From: AP-15 sp963814805
GTDB lineage: Bacteria; Pseudomonadota; Alphaproteobacteria; ATCC43930; CGMCC-115725
Assembly (NCBI GenBank): GCA_963814805.1
Contig: CAWFER010000006.1
Coordinates: forward strand, 62,001-126,000
DNA: 64,000 nucleotides
Direction of reading: 5' to 3'
This document shows positions 17,410 through 26,618 of the stretch, one piece after another. The number at the start of each line of letters is the position of its first letter. Within the stretch, counting starts at the first letter, position 1. The position numbers were made by a program, and so were the translations under genes. A model generated the notes under the pieces. It ran no database searches, was not told the DNA's origin, and saw only the letters and a list, made by a program, of their open reading frames with translations.

Positions 17410-18438
17410 TTAGCGCGGCAGGTGATCGCAGGCATCGACATCCTCGATAAGTATCACGGCGGGCGCGACATCCGCGCCTGAAGGTGACTTAGACCGCGTT
17501 CCCGGAGGTGTCAACCGGGGCCCGCCCGGTCGGATCTCCCGGCGGGCGGCGGGAGGGTTCAGGATCCCGGCCGCCGCCGCGGCCCGCTCGATCGCCTCGG
17601 CAATCGCCAACACCCGCCGGGCGCTGTCGACATGCAGGTTCTCGACGAGCTTGCCATCGACCAGCACGACGCCTTTGCCCGAGCGCACCGCCGCGCCATG
17701 CGCCGCGACCACCCGCCGCGACCAGGCGATCTCCTCGGCGCTCGGCGCAAAGGCCGCGTTGGCGCCGTCGATCTGCTTTGGGTGGATCAGGGTCTTGCCG
17801 TCGAAGCCGAGCGCGCGGCCCTGCCGGCAGGCGAGCGCGAACCCCTCGTCGTCGGCGAGATCGAGATGGACCCCGTCGAGCGCCGCCAGACCATAGGCCC
17901 GCGCCGCGAGGAGCGCCAGGCCGAGCGCCGGCAGCAGCGCCAGGCGGTCGGGGGTGTGGCGCGCATGCAGATCCTTGGTCAGATCCGAGGCGCCGACGAC
18001 CAGGGCGGCAAGCCGCGGGCTCGCCGCGGCGATGTCGCGCGCGTTCAAGATGCCGAGCGGGGTCTCGACCATGCACCACAGCGCCAGCCGCCGCGGCGCC
18101 CCCAGGGTGTCGAGCAGCGCCGCCGCCAGCCGCACCCGGTCGGGGTCCTCGACCTTGGGCAGCAGCACCGCCTCGACCGGCATCGTCGCCGCCGCGGCGA
18201 GATCGGCATGGCCCCAGGGCGTGCCGAGGCCGTTGACCCGCAGCACCAGCTCGCGGCCGCCATAGCCGCCCGCCGCCAGCGCCGCCGCAACCATCCCGCG
18301 AGCCGCGTCCTTAGCCTCTGGCGCCACCGCGTCTTCGAGATCGAAGATCAGCCCATCGGCCGGCAATGCCCGAGCCTTTTCCAGGGCCCGCGGGTTCGAT
18401 CCCGGCATGAATAGCAGGCTGCGGCGCGGGCGAAGCAT
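17410..18438 (-). CDS. HpcH/HpaI aldolase, CitE-like CoA-ester lyase
   Basis: TIM-barrel Mg2+ lyase of 342 residues in the citrate lyase beta / malyl-CoA lyase family. Visible: LRPRRSLLFMPGSNPRALEKA at the start, LIFDLEDAVAPEAKD (Mg-binding acidics), VLRVNGLGTPWGHADL, LLPKVEDP, MVETPLGILNA and GFDGKTLIHPKQID. The start at 18438 has GGAG six bases upstream. The C-terminal tail after residue 300 is low in conservation. The substrate could be malyl-CoA, methylmalyl-CoA or citramalyl-CoA; the divergent ABC transporter gives no clue. Confidence 0.87.
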   Translation of the reverse strand: MLRPRRSLLFMPGSNPRALEKARALPADGLIFDLEDAVAPEAKDAARGMVAAALAAGGYGGRELVLRVNGLGTPWGHADLAAAATMPVEAVLLPKVEDPDRVRLAAALLDTLGAPRRLALWCMVETPLGILNARDIAAASPRLAALVVGASDLTKDLHARHTPDRLALLPALGLALLAARAYGLAALDGVHLDLADDEGFALACRQGRALGFDGKTLIHPKQIDGANAAFAPSAEEIAWSRRVVAAHGAAVRSGKGVVLVDGKLVENLHVDSARRVLAIAEAIERAAAAAGILNPPAARREIRPGGPRLTPPGTRSKSPSGADVAPAVILIEDVDACDHLPR

Positions 18439-18589
18439 GGGCGGCTCCGTGATGTGCGTCAGCTGAGGATACATCGGCAACGCTGTCGGCGCCGCCGCTG
18501 ATCCGCATCGTCGCACAGAAGTGCTTGGCATGGAACTTGCGGCGGATGCGGTGGGGGAGGCGCCGCTACGCATCAGGAGTGCTCCGTCG

Positions 18590-19522
18590 ATGCCTGCCCC
18601 GGCGGCCGCCATTCGCTCATCATCGCCATTCGACGCGTGCTGCGCGATCGCGGCGCGGCTGCCGCCCGGCATGCTCGCACCCGCGGTGCAGCTGCTGCCG
18701 GCGCTGACGTTTCTGGCGTTCTTCTTTGCGCTCCCGGCGGTCAATTTGTTCGCCTACAGCTTTTTGACCCAGTCGCCGAGCGGCGCCGTCGGGCTGCCGA
18801 TTACGCTCTCGCATTACCGGCATTTTTTCGGCGCCGCGCTCTACGCGCATGTGCTGTGGACCACGCTCAAGATCAGCCTGTGGACGACCGCGGCGGCGGC
18901 GCTCCTGGCCTATCCGGTGGCGCTGGCGATGGTCGGCGCCGGCGCGCTCGCCGCGCGGGCGATCACGATGATCGTCATCGCGCCATTGATTGTCAGCATC
19001 GTGGTCAGAAGCTACGGGTGGGAGGTGATCCTCGGCAACGGCCCGACCGGGGTTCTCAACTGGCTGCTGCTCGCGACCGGCTTTATTCATCGGCCGCTGC
19101 GGCTGCTCTATACCGAAGCGGCCGTGGTGATCGGCTCGCTCCACGTGTTCTTTGCGCTGATGGTGCTGCCGCTAGCCGCGGCGCTCGGCAAGATCGACAG
19201 GTCGCTCGACGAGGCGGCGACGACCTTGGGGGCCGCCCAATGGCGCCGATTTTACCGCATCACCTTGCCATTGAGCCTGCCTGGACTCGCGGTCGGCGCC
19301 ACGTTGGTGTTCTCGCTGACCGCCGGCTCGTTTGTGATCCCGGCCATTCTCGGCGGCGCCTCGTCGCAAATGCTGGGCATGCTGGTCGATCAGCAGATCC
19401 TGACGGTCTATGACTGGCCGTTCGGCGCCACGGTCGCTTCCGTCCTCGTCGCCATTGTGCTGGCGGTCAACATCGCCTCGGTGCGTCTGCTCGATCGGCG
19501 CCGAGGGTCGCGCACCCGATGA
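18590..19522 (+). CDS. ABC transporter permease (spermidine/putrescine PotB type)
   Basis: Inner-membrane subunit of 310 residues with about six spans. The cytoplasmic EAA loop is SLDEAATTLGAAQWRRFYRITLPLSLPG, which docks the ATPase. ALRA-type residues before it (FALMVLPLAAALGKID) fit the PotB/AfuB class. The start at 18590 has AGGAG eleven bases upstream; an in-frame ATG at 18521 is less likely. First gene of a four-gene importer; its stop overlaps the next permease start. Confidence 0.88.
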   Translation: MPAPAAAIRSSSPFDACCAIAARLPPGMLAPAVQLLPALTFLAFFFALPAVNLFAYSFLTQSPSGAVGLPITLSHYRHFFGAALYAHVLWTTLKISLWTTAAAALLAYPVALAMVGAGALAARAITMIVIAPLIVSIVVRSYGWEVILGNGPTGVLNWLLLATGFIHRPLRLLYTEAAVVIGSLHVFFALMVLPLAAALGKIDRSLDEAATTLGAAQWRRFYRITLPLSLPGLAVGATLVFSLTAGSFVIPAILGGASSQMLGMLVDQQILTVYDWPFGATVASVLVAIVLAVNIASVRLLDRRRGSRTR

Positions 19523-20337
19523 GCAGCCGCCCGATCACCAGCGGACTGCAAGGGCCGCTCGGCTGGCTTGTGGTTCCGGTCACCGCGGCGATGCTGATCT
19601 TCACCCTGGCGCCGCTCGCCGTCACCGTCGCGATCTCGTTCAGCGACACCGCCTTTGTCGTTTTCCCGCCGCACGGCTTCACGATGCGCTGGTACGCCCA
19701 GATTCTGCACGATGGCGAATTTCTAAGCTCGCTGACGTTCAGCACCGAACTTGCCTTGTCGGCGACCGCCGGGGCATTGGCGCTCGGCGTCCCGGCCGCC
19801 TTCGCCGTGGTTCGCGGCCGCTTTCCGGGCCGCGATGCGGTCGCCGCGATATTGCTGACGCCGCTGATCTTTCCGGTGCTGATCACCGGCGTGGCGCTGC
19901 TTCAGCTGTTTGCGATGCTGCGCTCCGACAACGCGGCGCTCAACCTGTTTATCGCCCATGTGCTGGTGACGATGCCCTATGTGGTGCGCACGGTCAGCGC
20001 CAGCCTGATGCTGGCCGATCCCGCCCTCGAAGAGGCGGCGCAAACTTTGGGCGCCGCACGCTGGCGGGTGTTCCGCCGCATTACCGCGCCGCAGATCGCC
20101 CCCGGCCTCGCCGCCGGCGCGCTCTTCGCCTTTATGGTGTCGTTCGACAATTTCCCGATCTCGCTGTGGCTCGCCGACGCCCAGCACAATCCGGTGCCGC
20201 TGCTGATCTTTCAGCGGATCTCGGCGGTGTTCGACCCGTCGGTGGCGGCGATTTCGACCCTGCTGATCGGCTTCGCGATGGCCATTGTCGTGGCGGTCGA
20301 ACGGATCGCCGGCCTGCGCCGAGGATTGGCGATGTAG
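19519..20337 (+). CDS. ABC transporter permease (PotC type)
   Basis: Second permease, 272 residues, about six membrane spans, starting in an ATGA overlap with the first. The EAA loop is ALEEAAQTLGAARWRVFRRITAPQIAPG. Conserved PotC features are FTMRWYAQIL in the first periplasmic loop and MVSFDNFPISLWL near the end. Together the pair should form a heterodimeric channel for a small cation or a similar solute. Confidence 0.9.
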   Translation: MSSRPITSGLQGPLGWLVVPVTAAMLIFTLAPLAVTVAISFSDTAFVVFPPHGFTMRWYAQILHDGEFLSSLTFSTELALSATAGALALGVPAAFAVVRGRFPGRDAVAAILLTPLIFPVLITGVALLQLFAMLRSDNAALNLFIAHVLVTMPYVVRTVSASLMLADPALEEAAQTLGAARWRVFRRITAPQIAPGLAAGALFAFMVSFDNFPISLWLADAQHNPVPLLIFQRISAVFDPSVAAISTLLIGFAMAIVVAVERIAGLRRGLAM

Positions 20338-20357
20338 CAAACCCGAGGAGGACCATA

Positions 20358-21425
20358 TTGCCACCAAAAATCAGACGCCGCGCCCTATTGGGCGGGGCCG
20401 CGGCGCTGGCCGCGCCATTGCTCGTCAGCCGTCGCAGCCGGGCCGCCGAGCGGTCGATCACGGTCGGCATCTACACCGGCCCGCAAGGCGACTATGTGCG
20501 TCAGAAGATCATTCCGCCGTTCGAGGCCAAGCACAATTGCAAGGTCTACACGACCCTGGGCGTCACCCTCGAGCAGATCGCCGCCTTGCGCGCCACCCGC
20601 AACAACCCGCGCTACAGCGTCATGTTTGTCGACGATGTCGGCGTCGCTCTGGGCAAGAGCGAGGGGCTGATGGAAAAGCTGCCGGAGCAGCAAATCCCGA
20701 ATATGCAGCGGCTGCTGAAGCGCTTTGATTTCTACGACGGCTACGGCGCCGGCTTCGCCATGTCGATGGCCAGCCTCGCCTATGCGACCCAGAGCATCAA
20801 GCCGCTCGAAACCTACGCCGAGCTGTGGGAGCCGAAATTCCGCCAGCGCTTTCTGATGGAAACGCCAAAGGCGACGCAGAGCGTCTATCTGCTGATCGCC
20901 GCGGTCACCCTCGAAACCGGCAAGCCCTATGCCCAGGCGCAGTACCTGATCAATCAGGCCTGGCCGAAAATGGCGGCGCTGAAGCCCAACGTGCTCAGCA
21001 TCTTCGAAAACGAAACCGCGGTCATGCAGCTGATCCAGGGCCAGGCCGACGTCGCCGGCCTGTTCTATTCGAAGAGCGTCAACCCCTACACCGTCAAGGG
21101 CGCGCCGGTCGCCATGTGCTATCCGCGCGAGGGCACCTTCGCCGGGATCAATACGCTGACCTTGGTCAAGAACGCGCCCGACCGCGCGCTCGGCATCGAG
21201 TTTATCAACTGGATGCTCGACCCCGGCGTGCAGCAGGGGCTGGCCGAGGCGAGCCTTGCAGCACCCACCATCAGTGGCCTGGAGTTCAAACCGGATGTCG
21301 CCAAATACATCGCTTATCCCGAAAGCAAGATGGACGAGATGGGGATTTTCAGCCCCGATTGGACCTTCATCAATCCGCTCCGGCCCAAGCTCGTCGAAAA
21401 GTACAACGAGGTCTTCGAATCCTGA
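20358..21425 (+). CDS. ABC transporter extracellular solute-binding protein
   Basis: Periplasmic binding protein of 355 residues. The start is TTG at 20358 behind GAGGAGGAC; it gives a leader with twin arginines (IRRRALLGGAAALAAP) that looks like a Tat signal, cleaved near SRAAERS. The mature part has the fold of polyamine/iron-type binding proteins (family 1/6), with FVDDVGVALGKSEGL, YGAGFAMSMASLAYA and GVQQGLAEASLAAPT. The ligand may be a polyamine, an Fe3+ chelate or an opine; sequence does not decide. Confidence 0.85.
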   Translation: MPPKIRRRALLGGAAALAAPLLVSRRSRAAERSITVGIYTGPQGDYVRQKIIPPFEAKHNCKVYTTLGVTLEQIAALRATRNNPRYSVMFVDDVGVALGKSEGLMEKLPEQQIPNMQRLLKRFDFYDGYGAGFAMSMASLAYATQSIKPLETYAELWEPKFRQRFLMETPKATQSVYLLIAAVTLETGKPYAQAQYLINQAWPKMAALKPNVLSIFENETAVMQLIQGQADVAGLFYSKSVNPYTVKGAPVAMCYPREGTFAGINTLTLVKNAPDRALGIEFINWMLDPGVQQGLAEASLAAPTISGLEFKPDVAKYIAYPESKMDEMGIFSPDWTFINPLRPKLVEKYNEVFES

Positions 21426-21441
21426 GGCGCGGGGCGCCGCG

Positions 21442-22521
21442 GTAGCACTGCGGCTGCGCGAGCTGACCCGGCTGTTCCGCGAGACCCGCGCGGTCGACCG
21501 GCTGTCGCTGGCGATCGAGCCCGGCAGCATGGTGGCCCTGCTCGGGCCCTCGGGCTGCGGCAAGACCACCACCCTGCGGATGATCGCCGGTCTCATCGAG
21601 CCCAGCGCCGGCGAGATCTTTCTCGACGACCGGCCGATCACCCGGATTCCCGCGCACCGCCGCAACATCGGCATGCTGTTTCAGAATTACGCGCTGTTTC
21701 CGCATATGAGCGTCGCCGAGAACGTCGCCTTCGGGCTGGAGGCGCGCGGCGTTCGGCGCGCGGCCAGGGCGGCGCGGGTCGCCGCGGCGCTGCAGATGGT
21801 GCAGCTTGCCGATTACGCCCAGCGCATGCCGGCCGAGCTGTCGGGCGGCCAGCAGCAGCGGGTGGCTCTGGCCCGCGCCCTGGTGATCCAGCCGGCGATC
21901 CTGCTGCTCGACGAGCCGTTGGGCGCGCTCGACAAGAGCCTGCGGCAGGAGATGCAGCTCGAGCTGCGCGGATTGCAGCGCCGCCTCGGCATCACCACGG
22001 TCATGGTCACCCACGACCAGGACGAGGCGCTGACCATGGCCGACCGCATCGCCATCATGCGCGACGGCGTGCTGGAGCAGAGCGGATCGCCCGCGCAGAT
22101 CTATCAGCGCCCGGCCTCGCGCTTTGTCGCGAGCTTTCTTGGCGCCGCGAACTTTTTTCATGGCCGCGTCGACCGCGCGGCCGCAGGGTCGGTGCATGTC
22201 GCCGAGGCCGGCGGGGTCTCGCTCACCGTGCCGGCCTCGCGCCCGCTCGGCAGCCCGGTCACCATCGCCCTGCGGCCGGAGGCGGTGACGGTGGAATTGC
22301 TCGCCGGCGCCGATGGTGCGACGTGCAACACCGTCGACGCCGTGGTCGAGCAGATCGTCTATCACGGCTTTGTCAGCCACCTCCATCTGCGTCGGCCGAA
22401 CGGCGACCCGCTGATCGTCTTCCAGCAGAACCAGGGCAACATCGCCTCCCCGGCCCTGGCGGCCGGAATGAAGGTACGCGCCCGCTGGGCCGAGGCGAGC
22501 AATCATATCGTGCGCGATTGA
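21442..22521 (+). CDS. ABC transporter ATP-binding protein (PotA type)
   Basis: ATPase of about 359 residues: Walker A GPSGCGKTTT, Q-loop FQNYALFPHM, signature LSGGQQQRVALARAL, Walker B ILLLDEPLGALD, H-loop VTHDQDEALTMAD, then a TOBE domain (about residues 270-359) typical of polyamine and sugar importers. The start is unclear: the conserved region opens at VALRLRELTRLF, but the Val codon at 21442 is GTA and no ATG or GTG lies nearby. A GTG misread as GTA, or CTG at 21448, would explain it. It follows the binding protein by 16 bases. Confidence 0.85.
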   Translation, partial: VALRLRELTRLFRETRAVDRLSLAIEPGSMVALLGPSGCGKTTTLRMIAGLIEPSAGEIFLDDRPITRIPAHRRNIGMLFQNYALFPHMSVAENVAFGLEARGVRRAARAARVAAALQMVQLADYAQRMPAELSGGQQQRVALARALVIQPAILLLDEPLGALDKSLRQEMQLELRGLQRRLGITTVMVTHDQDEALTMADRIAIMRDGVLEQSGSPAQIYQRPASRFVASFLGAANFFHGRVDRAAAGSVHVAEAGGVSLTVPASRPLGSPVTIALRPEAVTVELLAGADGATCNTVDAVVEQIVYHGFVSHLHLRRPNGDPLIVFQQNQGNIASPALAAGMKVRARWAEASNHIVRD

Positions 22522-22570
22522 CCCTTCATCTCGCCGCCGCGGCATAATCGGTTGCGATCGGCGCCGGCGG

Positions 22571-22621
22571 GCGTGCATTGTCGCGCCGCGTGCATGGCGG
22601 CGGGGCGTGCATTGGCGCCCC
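22571..22621 (+). repeat. Three 17-bp tandem repeats starting GCGTGCAT
   Basis: GCGTGCAT occurs at 22571, 22588 and 22605, exactly 17 bases apart, with GC-rich and partly variable remainders of each unit. The array lies in the 144-base gap between the ABC ATPase gene and the small membrane protein, 32 bases before that gene's ribosome site. It may be an operator array or a chance short tandem duplication. Confidence 0.6.
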
Positions 22622-22664
22622 GGGGGCGACCGCCAGCCGCAACGCGGCAATCGGAGGAAAGCGC

Positions 22665-23105
22665 ATGGCCGAGACGAGCCGGGGACCGGAACCGGCGGAA
22701 CGAGCCTTCTGGTCGTGGCTCGGCTTTTGGCTGCAATTCGTCATCCTCGGCCTCTTGGCCGTGATCGGCGCGTTTGCCGCGAGCGCCGCTCAAGGGTCGG
22801 GCGACTATGCTTGCGGGATCCTGCTGATCCTCGGCGCCCTGACGCTGGCCTTCCTGCGGCTGAAGCAGCGCTTCGACGGCGGCCCTTTGGGCTGGCGCGA
22901 GTTCCTGCTGGTCGACGATATGACCAATCTGGCGGTGGCGATCCCGCTGTTCACGGTGATCGGGCTCGCTGGGCTGTTCGTCGCCGCTTCCTGGCCCTAT
23001 GGCAGCCTGCACGCTGCCGGGCTCGGGCTGTTCGTGGTCAGCGGGCTCATCGTCTTTCTCGACATCAAGCGCGTTTTCGACCGCGCGAATTCGCGTTACC
23101 GCTGA
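22665..23105 (+). CDS. Small integral membrane protein, unknown function
   Basis: A 146-residue protein with four hydrophobic segments (about residues 14-35, 43-60, 85-105 and 115-133) and a charged C-terminus (KRVFDRANSRYR). No enzymatic motif is visible and I do not recognise a family. The start at 22665 follows a strong GGAGGAAA. The stop lies 25 bases before pdxY, so the two are probably co-transcribed. Confidence 0.7.
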   Translation: MAETSRGPEPAERAFWSWLGFWLQFVILGLLAVIGAFAASAAQGSGDYACGILLILGALTLAFLRLKQRFDGGPLGWREFLLVDDMTNLAVAIPLFTVIGLAGLFVAASWPYGSLHAAGLGLFVVSGLIVFLDIKRVFDRANSRYR

Positions 23106-23130
23106 CCCCGAGGCGCCGACCGGGACCGAC

Positions 23131-23973
23131 ATGCCGACGGTTCTCTCGATCCAATCCTGGGTCGCTTGCGGCGTCGTCGGCAATTGCGCGGCCTTGTTCC
23201 CGTTGCAGCGCCTGGGGATCGAGACATGGTCCTTGAACACCGTGGCCTTTTCGAACCACACCGGCTACGGCAAATGGCGCGGCGCGGCGGCGCCGGCGCA
23301 CAAGATCGCCGCCCTGTTCGAGGGCATCGCCGAATTGGGGGTGCTGGGGCGCTGCGATGCGGTGCTGTCGGGTTATCTGGGCGAGGCCGACACCGGCCCG
23401 GTGCTGCTCGACATCGTGTCGCGGGTCAAAAAAGCGAACCCGCGGGCGCTGTTTTGCTGCGATCCGGTGATGGGCGATACCGGGCCGGGCTGGTATGTGC
23501 GCGCCGGCATCCCCGAATTCTACCGCGACCGGGCATTGCCGCTCGCCGATATCGCCATCCCCAACCGCTTCGAGTTGGAATGGCTGACCGGCAGCCGGAT
23601 CGGCACGATTGGCGAGGCCGCGGCCGCGGCCTCGAAGCTGCGCCGGCGGGGGCCCGGCATCGTGCTCGTCACCAGCCTCGAACCCGCCGCCGACCGGATC
23701 GCCGTGGTCGCGGCCGGAGCCGATGGCGCCTGGGCGATCGAAACCCCGCGCCTGCCGATCGAGGCCACCGGCTGCGGCGATGCGGTGGCCGCCCTCTTTC
23801 TCGGCTGGCTGCTCAAAGGAAAAGCATTGCCCGAGGCGCTGGCGCTGACGATCGCTGCGATCTGGGGCGTGGTCGAGGCGACGGCGCGGGCCGGCGGCGG
23901 CGAACTGGCGCTGATCGCCGCCCAGGACGAGCTCGCCGCCCCGAGTCGGGTCTTTGTTCCGCAAAAACTGTGA
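23131..23973 (+). CDS. pdxY: Pyridoxal kinase
   Basis: Ribokinase-fold enzyme of 280 residues phosphorylating pyridoxal to PLP in the salvage pathway. Visible: LSIQSWVACGVVGNCAA at the start (substrate loop), LNTVAFSNHTGYGKWRG, the CDPVMGD motif, IPNRFELEWLTG and the ATP/anion-hole motif ATGCGDAVAALFLGW with its catalytic Asp. The start at 23131 is the first ATG before the conserved strand. Length is normal. Confidence 0.92.
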   Translation: MPTVLSIQSWVACGVVGNCAALFPLQRLGIETWSLNTVAFSNHTGYGKWRGAAAPAHKIAALFEGIAELGVLGRCDAVLSGYLGEADTGPVLLDIVSRVKKANPRALFCCDPVMGDTGPGWYVRAGIPEFYRDRALPLADIAIPNRFELEWLTGSRIGTIGEAAAAASKLRRRGPGIVLVTSLEPAADRIAVVAAGADGAWAIETPRLPIEATGCGDAVAALFLGWLLKGKALPEALALTIAAIWGVVEATARAGGGELALIAAQDELAAPSRVFVPQKL

Positions 23974-24137
23974 GATCGACGGAAAGGGAGCGAGGAAAAC
24001 GCCTGGAATATCGCCGTCGTTACTGGGCCCGGCAGCGGCCAGCGCCTCGGTCTACTCGCCCGGGATGGGAGCAGCACGACTTCGGCCAACAAGTGAACAA
24101 GGTGGTGGCGGGCGCTAGTCTCCCTACCGTCCACCGC

Positions 24138-25119
24138 TCACGGCAGCTCCGCAGATGCGAGGCCCTCGTTGGACATCGCGAGGTAATTCATTTCACCGCG
24201 ATTGTCGTCGCTGTCGCGTCCGGGATCGAGCGATTGAGCCAAATCGAGCGTGCCGTCCTCGCGACAAAGATAGGTCGCATATTCTTGCTGCCGCCAAAAC
24301 GTACCAAGAGACGCCATATTGTCCCGCCGGTTATCGATCAGGCGCCGCACCTGGTGCTTCGACAACTCGCCCCCGTGAAATTCGCGCGAATAACTTCCTT
24401 CTAAGAGAGCGCGGTAGCCCATCACTTCGAAATACACCGGCGGCCTCTCCTGCGCGAGAATGCGCTCCATGCCGCAAAGCACGGGAAGCTCCCATCCCTC
24501 GGTATCGATCTTCACCAAAAAAATCGGGTGTTCCAGAGTTTCGAGCTGATCGTCCAAAGTAGACACTGGCACCAACACTGTCTCGGTGTAGAGGCGGGGG
24601 TCGTACAGAGCGAACCCAAGCGTAGAGGTGACGTCGGCCGCCCCTTTTCGGTGCAATGTCAAATTGGAATTGGCGCTCCCGATCGCGATCGGGAGAACAT
24701 GGTGTTTCGTGAGGCGATTCAGGCGGATCAATTCCTGGGTATAGGCTGCGGCCGTTAGATCGGGCTCAAAACCGAGATAGGAAAGGTCGAGCCCGAGAGC
24801 CAGCACATTGAGAATCATCTTGCCCTGGTTGGCCCCGACATCGACAAAGCACCCTCGCCGGCCATCGCCATACAGCTTTACCATGACGCCCTGGATCTGG
24901 CGATCCGGGTATTTCAAGACGTCGCGTCCGCAGCCCTCGATAATCGGCACGCGAACCTCGCCATCGCCGCAGGGAAGCGAGATGGTAAATCTGGCATGGC
25001 GAGCGAAACGATAAGACCGAGAGCAGGCGCCCAGCAAGAGCCAGTCACGAAAGCGCCCCCCCCCGCATACGCTGCGAGGCAATCTGCGGCGCCGCTGCCC
25101 CGATCTCAGGATTGGTCAT
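24138..25119 (-). CDS. FkbM-family methyltransferase, N-terminus offset by a 9-base C run
   Basis: SAM methyltransferase of about 326 residues. Core: CFVDVGANQGKMILNVLALG (motif I), LGFEPDLTAA, VPVSTLDDQL and FLVKIDTEGWELPVLCGM, all typical of FkbM. The best start is ATG 25119, behind GGAGGTGAGG, but its frame meets the core only if the C run at 25056-25064 (nine bases) is eight. As sequenced the core frame can begin only at a TTG at 25082. GC is below that of the neighbours. FkbM enzymes O-methylate sugars or natural products; this one may modify a glycan. Confidence 0.75.
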
Positions 25120-25292
25120 CCTCACCTCCTCCGCTCGGAGCGCTGCCGTCCGCCGCCGCGATCCTGATCGCAAAAGCGAATCTCATGAAGCCCTTGCGGG
25201 CTGATTTATGCGCGTGTAATAGCGGACATTGGCCTGGGCGCCCGTCGCCGCCGCGCGCGGCCTATTAGTTTGATTCACCTGAAAGAGTTGGC

Positions 25293-25369
25293 TGGTCGGA
25301 GTGAGAGGATTTGAACCTCCGGCCCCTGCCTCCCGAAAGCAGTGCTCTACCAGGCTGAGCTACACTCCG
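25293..25369 (-). tRNA. tRNA-Pro (anticodon CGG)
   Basis: A 77-base cloverleaf: acceptor CGGAGTG pairs with CACTCCG, D-arm GCTCAGCCTGGTAGAGC, anticodon arm CTGCT-TTCGGGA-GGCAG with CGG in the loop, T-arm GGAGG-TTCAAAT-CCTCT, and an encoded CCA end. It reads CCG codons, which should be common in this GC-rich genome. Confidence 0.95.
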
Positions 25370-25451
25370 CCGACCGGAAGCGGTCTATAGCGCCTACCTC
25401 GCCGGCGCGCAAGGCGGGGCGTGGCGCTTGGTTGCCGGCGAACGCCAGCGG

Positions 25452-26459
25452 TCAGAAGCTGCGGTCGCCGGCGAAGGCGGCGGCGTCGGTCAGGGCGCGG
25501 CGCTCGGGCCCGTCGCCAAACGGGGCCAAGGCCTCGATCGCGGCGGCGGCATAGCCGCGGGCGCGCGCCAGGGTCTCGGCCAGCGCCCCGCGACGCTCGA
25601 CCAACAGGATCGCACGCTCGAGATCTTCGGGCTGCTGATCCATCTCCTCGATGGTGCGCCGCCAGAACGCGCGCTCTTCCTCGTCGCCGCGGGCGAAGGC
25701 GAGCAGGACCGGCAGGGTGACCTTGCCGTCGCGGAAATCGTCGCCGACGCTTTTGCCGAGCTCGGCCTGATGCGCCGAGAAGTCGAGCATGTCGTCGACC
25801 AGCTGAAACGCGGTGCCGAGATTGCGGCCGAAGCAGTCGAGCGCATCTTCCTGGTGCGGGCGCTCGGCCAGCACCGCGCCGATGCGGCTCGCCGCAGCGA
25901 ACAATTCCGCGGTCTTCGCCTGAATCACGCCGAGATAGTCCGCTTCGGTCGTCGCCGTGTCGCTGGTGGTCATCAGCTGCATGACCTCGCCCTCGGCGAT
26001 GATCGCCGAGGCGCGCGAGAGAATGTCGAGGATGCGCAGCGAGCCGTCCGCGACCATCAGCTCGAACGCCCGGCTGAACAGAAAATCGCCGACCAGGATG
26101 GCGGGCTTGTTGCCCCACACTGCGTTCGCGGTGTCGCGGCCGCGGCGCAGATCGCTGGCGTCGACGACATCGTCGTGCAGCAGGGTCGCGGTGTGGATGA
26201 ATTCGACCGCGGCGGCGAGCGCCACATGGCGGTCGCCGCGATAGCCGCACAGCCGCGCGCAGCCCAGGGTCAGCATCGGCCGCAGCCGCTTGCCGCCGCC
26301 GGCGACGATATGGCCGGCGAGCTGCGGGATCAGCCCGACCGGGCTGTGCATGCGCTCGATGATCAGCCGGTTGACGCGTTCGAGATCGCCGTGCAACAGC
26401 CGCGAGAGCGGGTCGAGCGAGGGCTTGCGGCCCGCCTGCGCGCGATCGACACCCGCCAC
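25452..26459 (-). CDS. ispB: Polyprenyl diphosphate synthase (octa/decaprenyl)
   Basis: Trans-prenyltransferase of 335 residues that makes the ubiquinone side chain. The two Asp-rich motifs are LLHDDVVD (D96, D97, D100) and LVDDMLD; GGGKRLRPMLTL and GDFLFSRAFELM are also diagnostic. The start is GTG at 26459, six bases after AGAGAGG; upstream in-frame codons would overlap the divergent gene's promoter. The DUF2007 gene is transcribed divergently, an arrangement common in alphaproteobacteria. Confidence 0.92.
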   Translation of the reverse strand: MAGVDRAQAGRKPSLDPLSRLLHGDLERVNRLIIERMHSPVGLIPQLAGHIVAGGGKRLRPMLTLGCARLCGYRGDRHVALAAAVEFIHTATLLHDDVVDASDLRRGRDTANAVWGNKPAILVGDFLFSRAFELMVADGSLRILDILSRASAIIAEGEVMQLMTTSDTATTEADYLGVIQAKTAELFAAASRIGAVLAERPHQEDALDCFGRNLGTAFQLVDDMLDFSAHQAELGKSVGDDFRDGKVTLPVLLAFARGDEEERAFWRRTIEEMDQQPEDLERAILLVERRGALAETLARARGYAAAAIEALAPFGDGPERRALTDAAAFAGDRSF

Positions 26460-26618
26460 CAGCGCCTCTCTTTTCTCCCAAATGCCCACGCCGGGCGGCC
26501 GATCGACAGACCGATCAGCTTGACGCGCGCGAACCCGAATGAGCATAGAATGACAACGACAGCGGTCAAGAGCCGCACTACCCGAGCCCGGTCCAATGCG
26601 CTGCGAATATCGGTCCCG

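Noticed and set aside
22571..22621. CRISPR array
   Set aside because: The period is only 17 bases and the spacers would be 9 bases; no cas genes are near.
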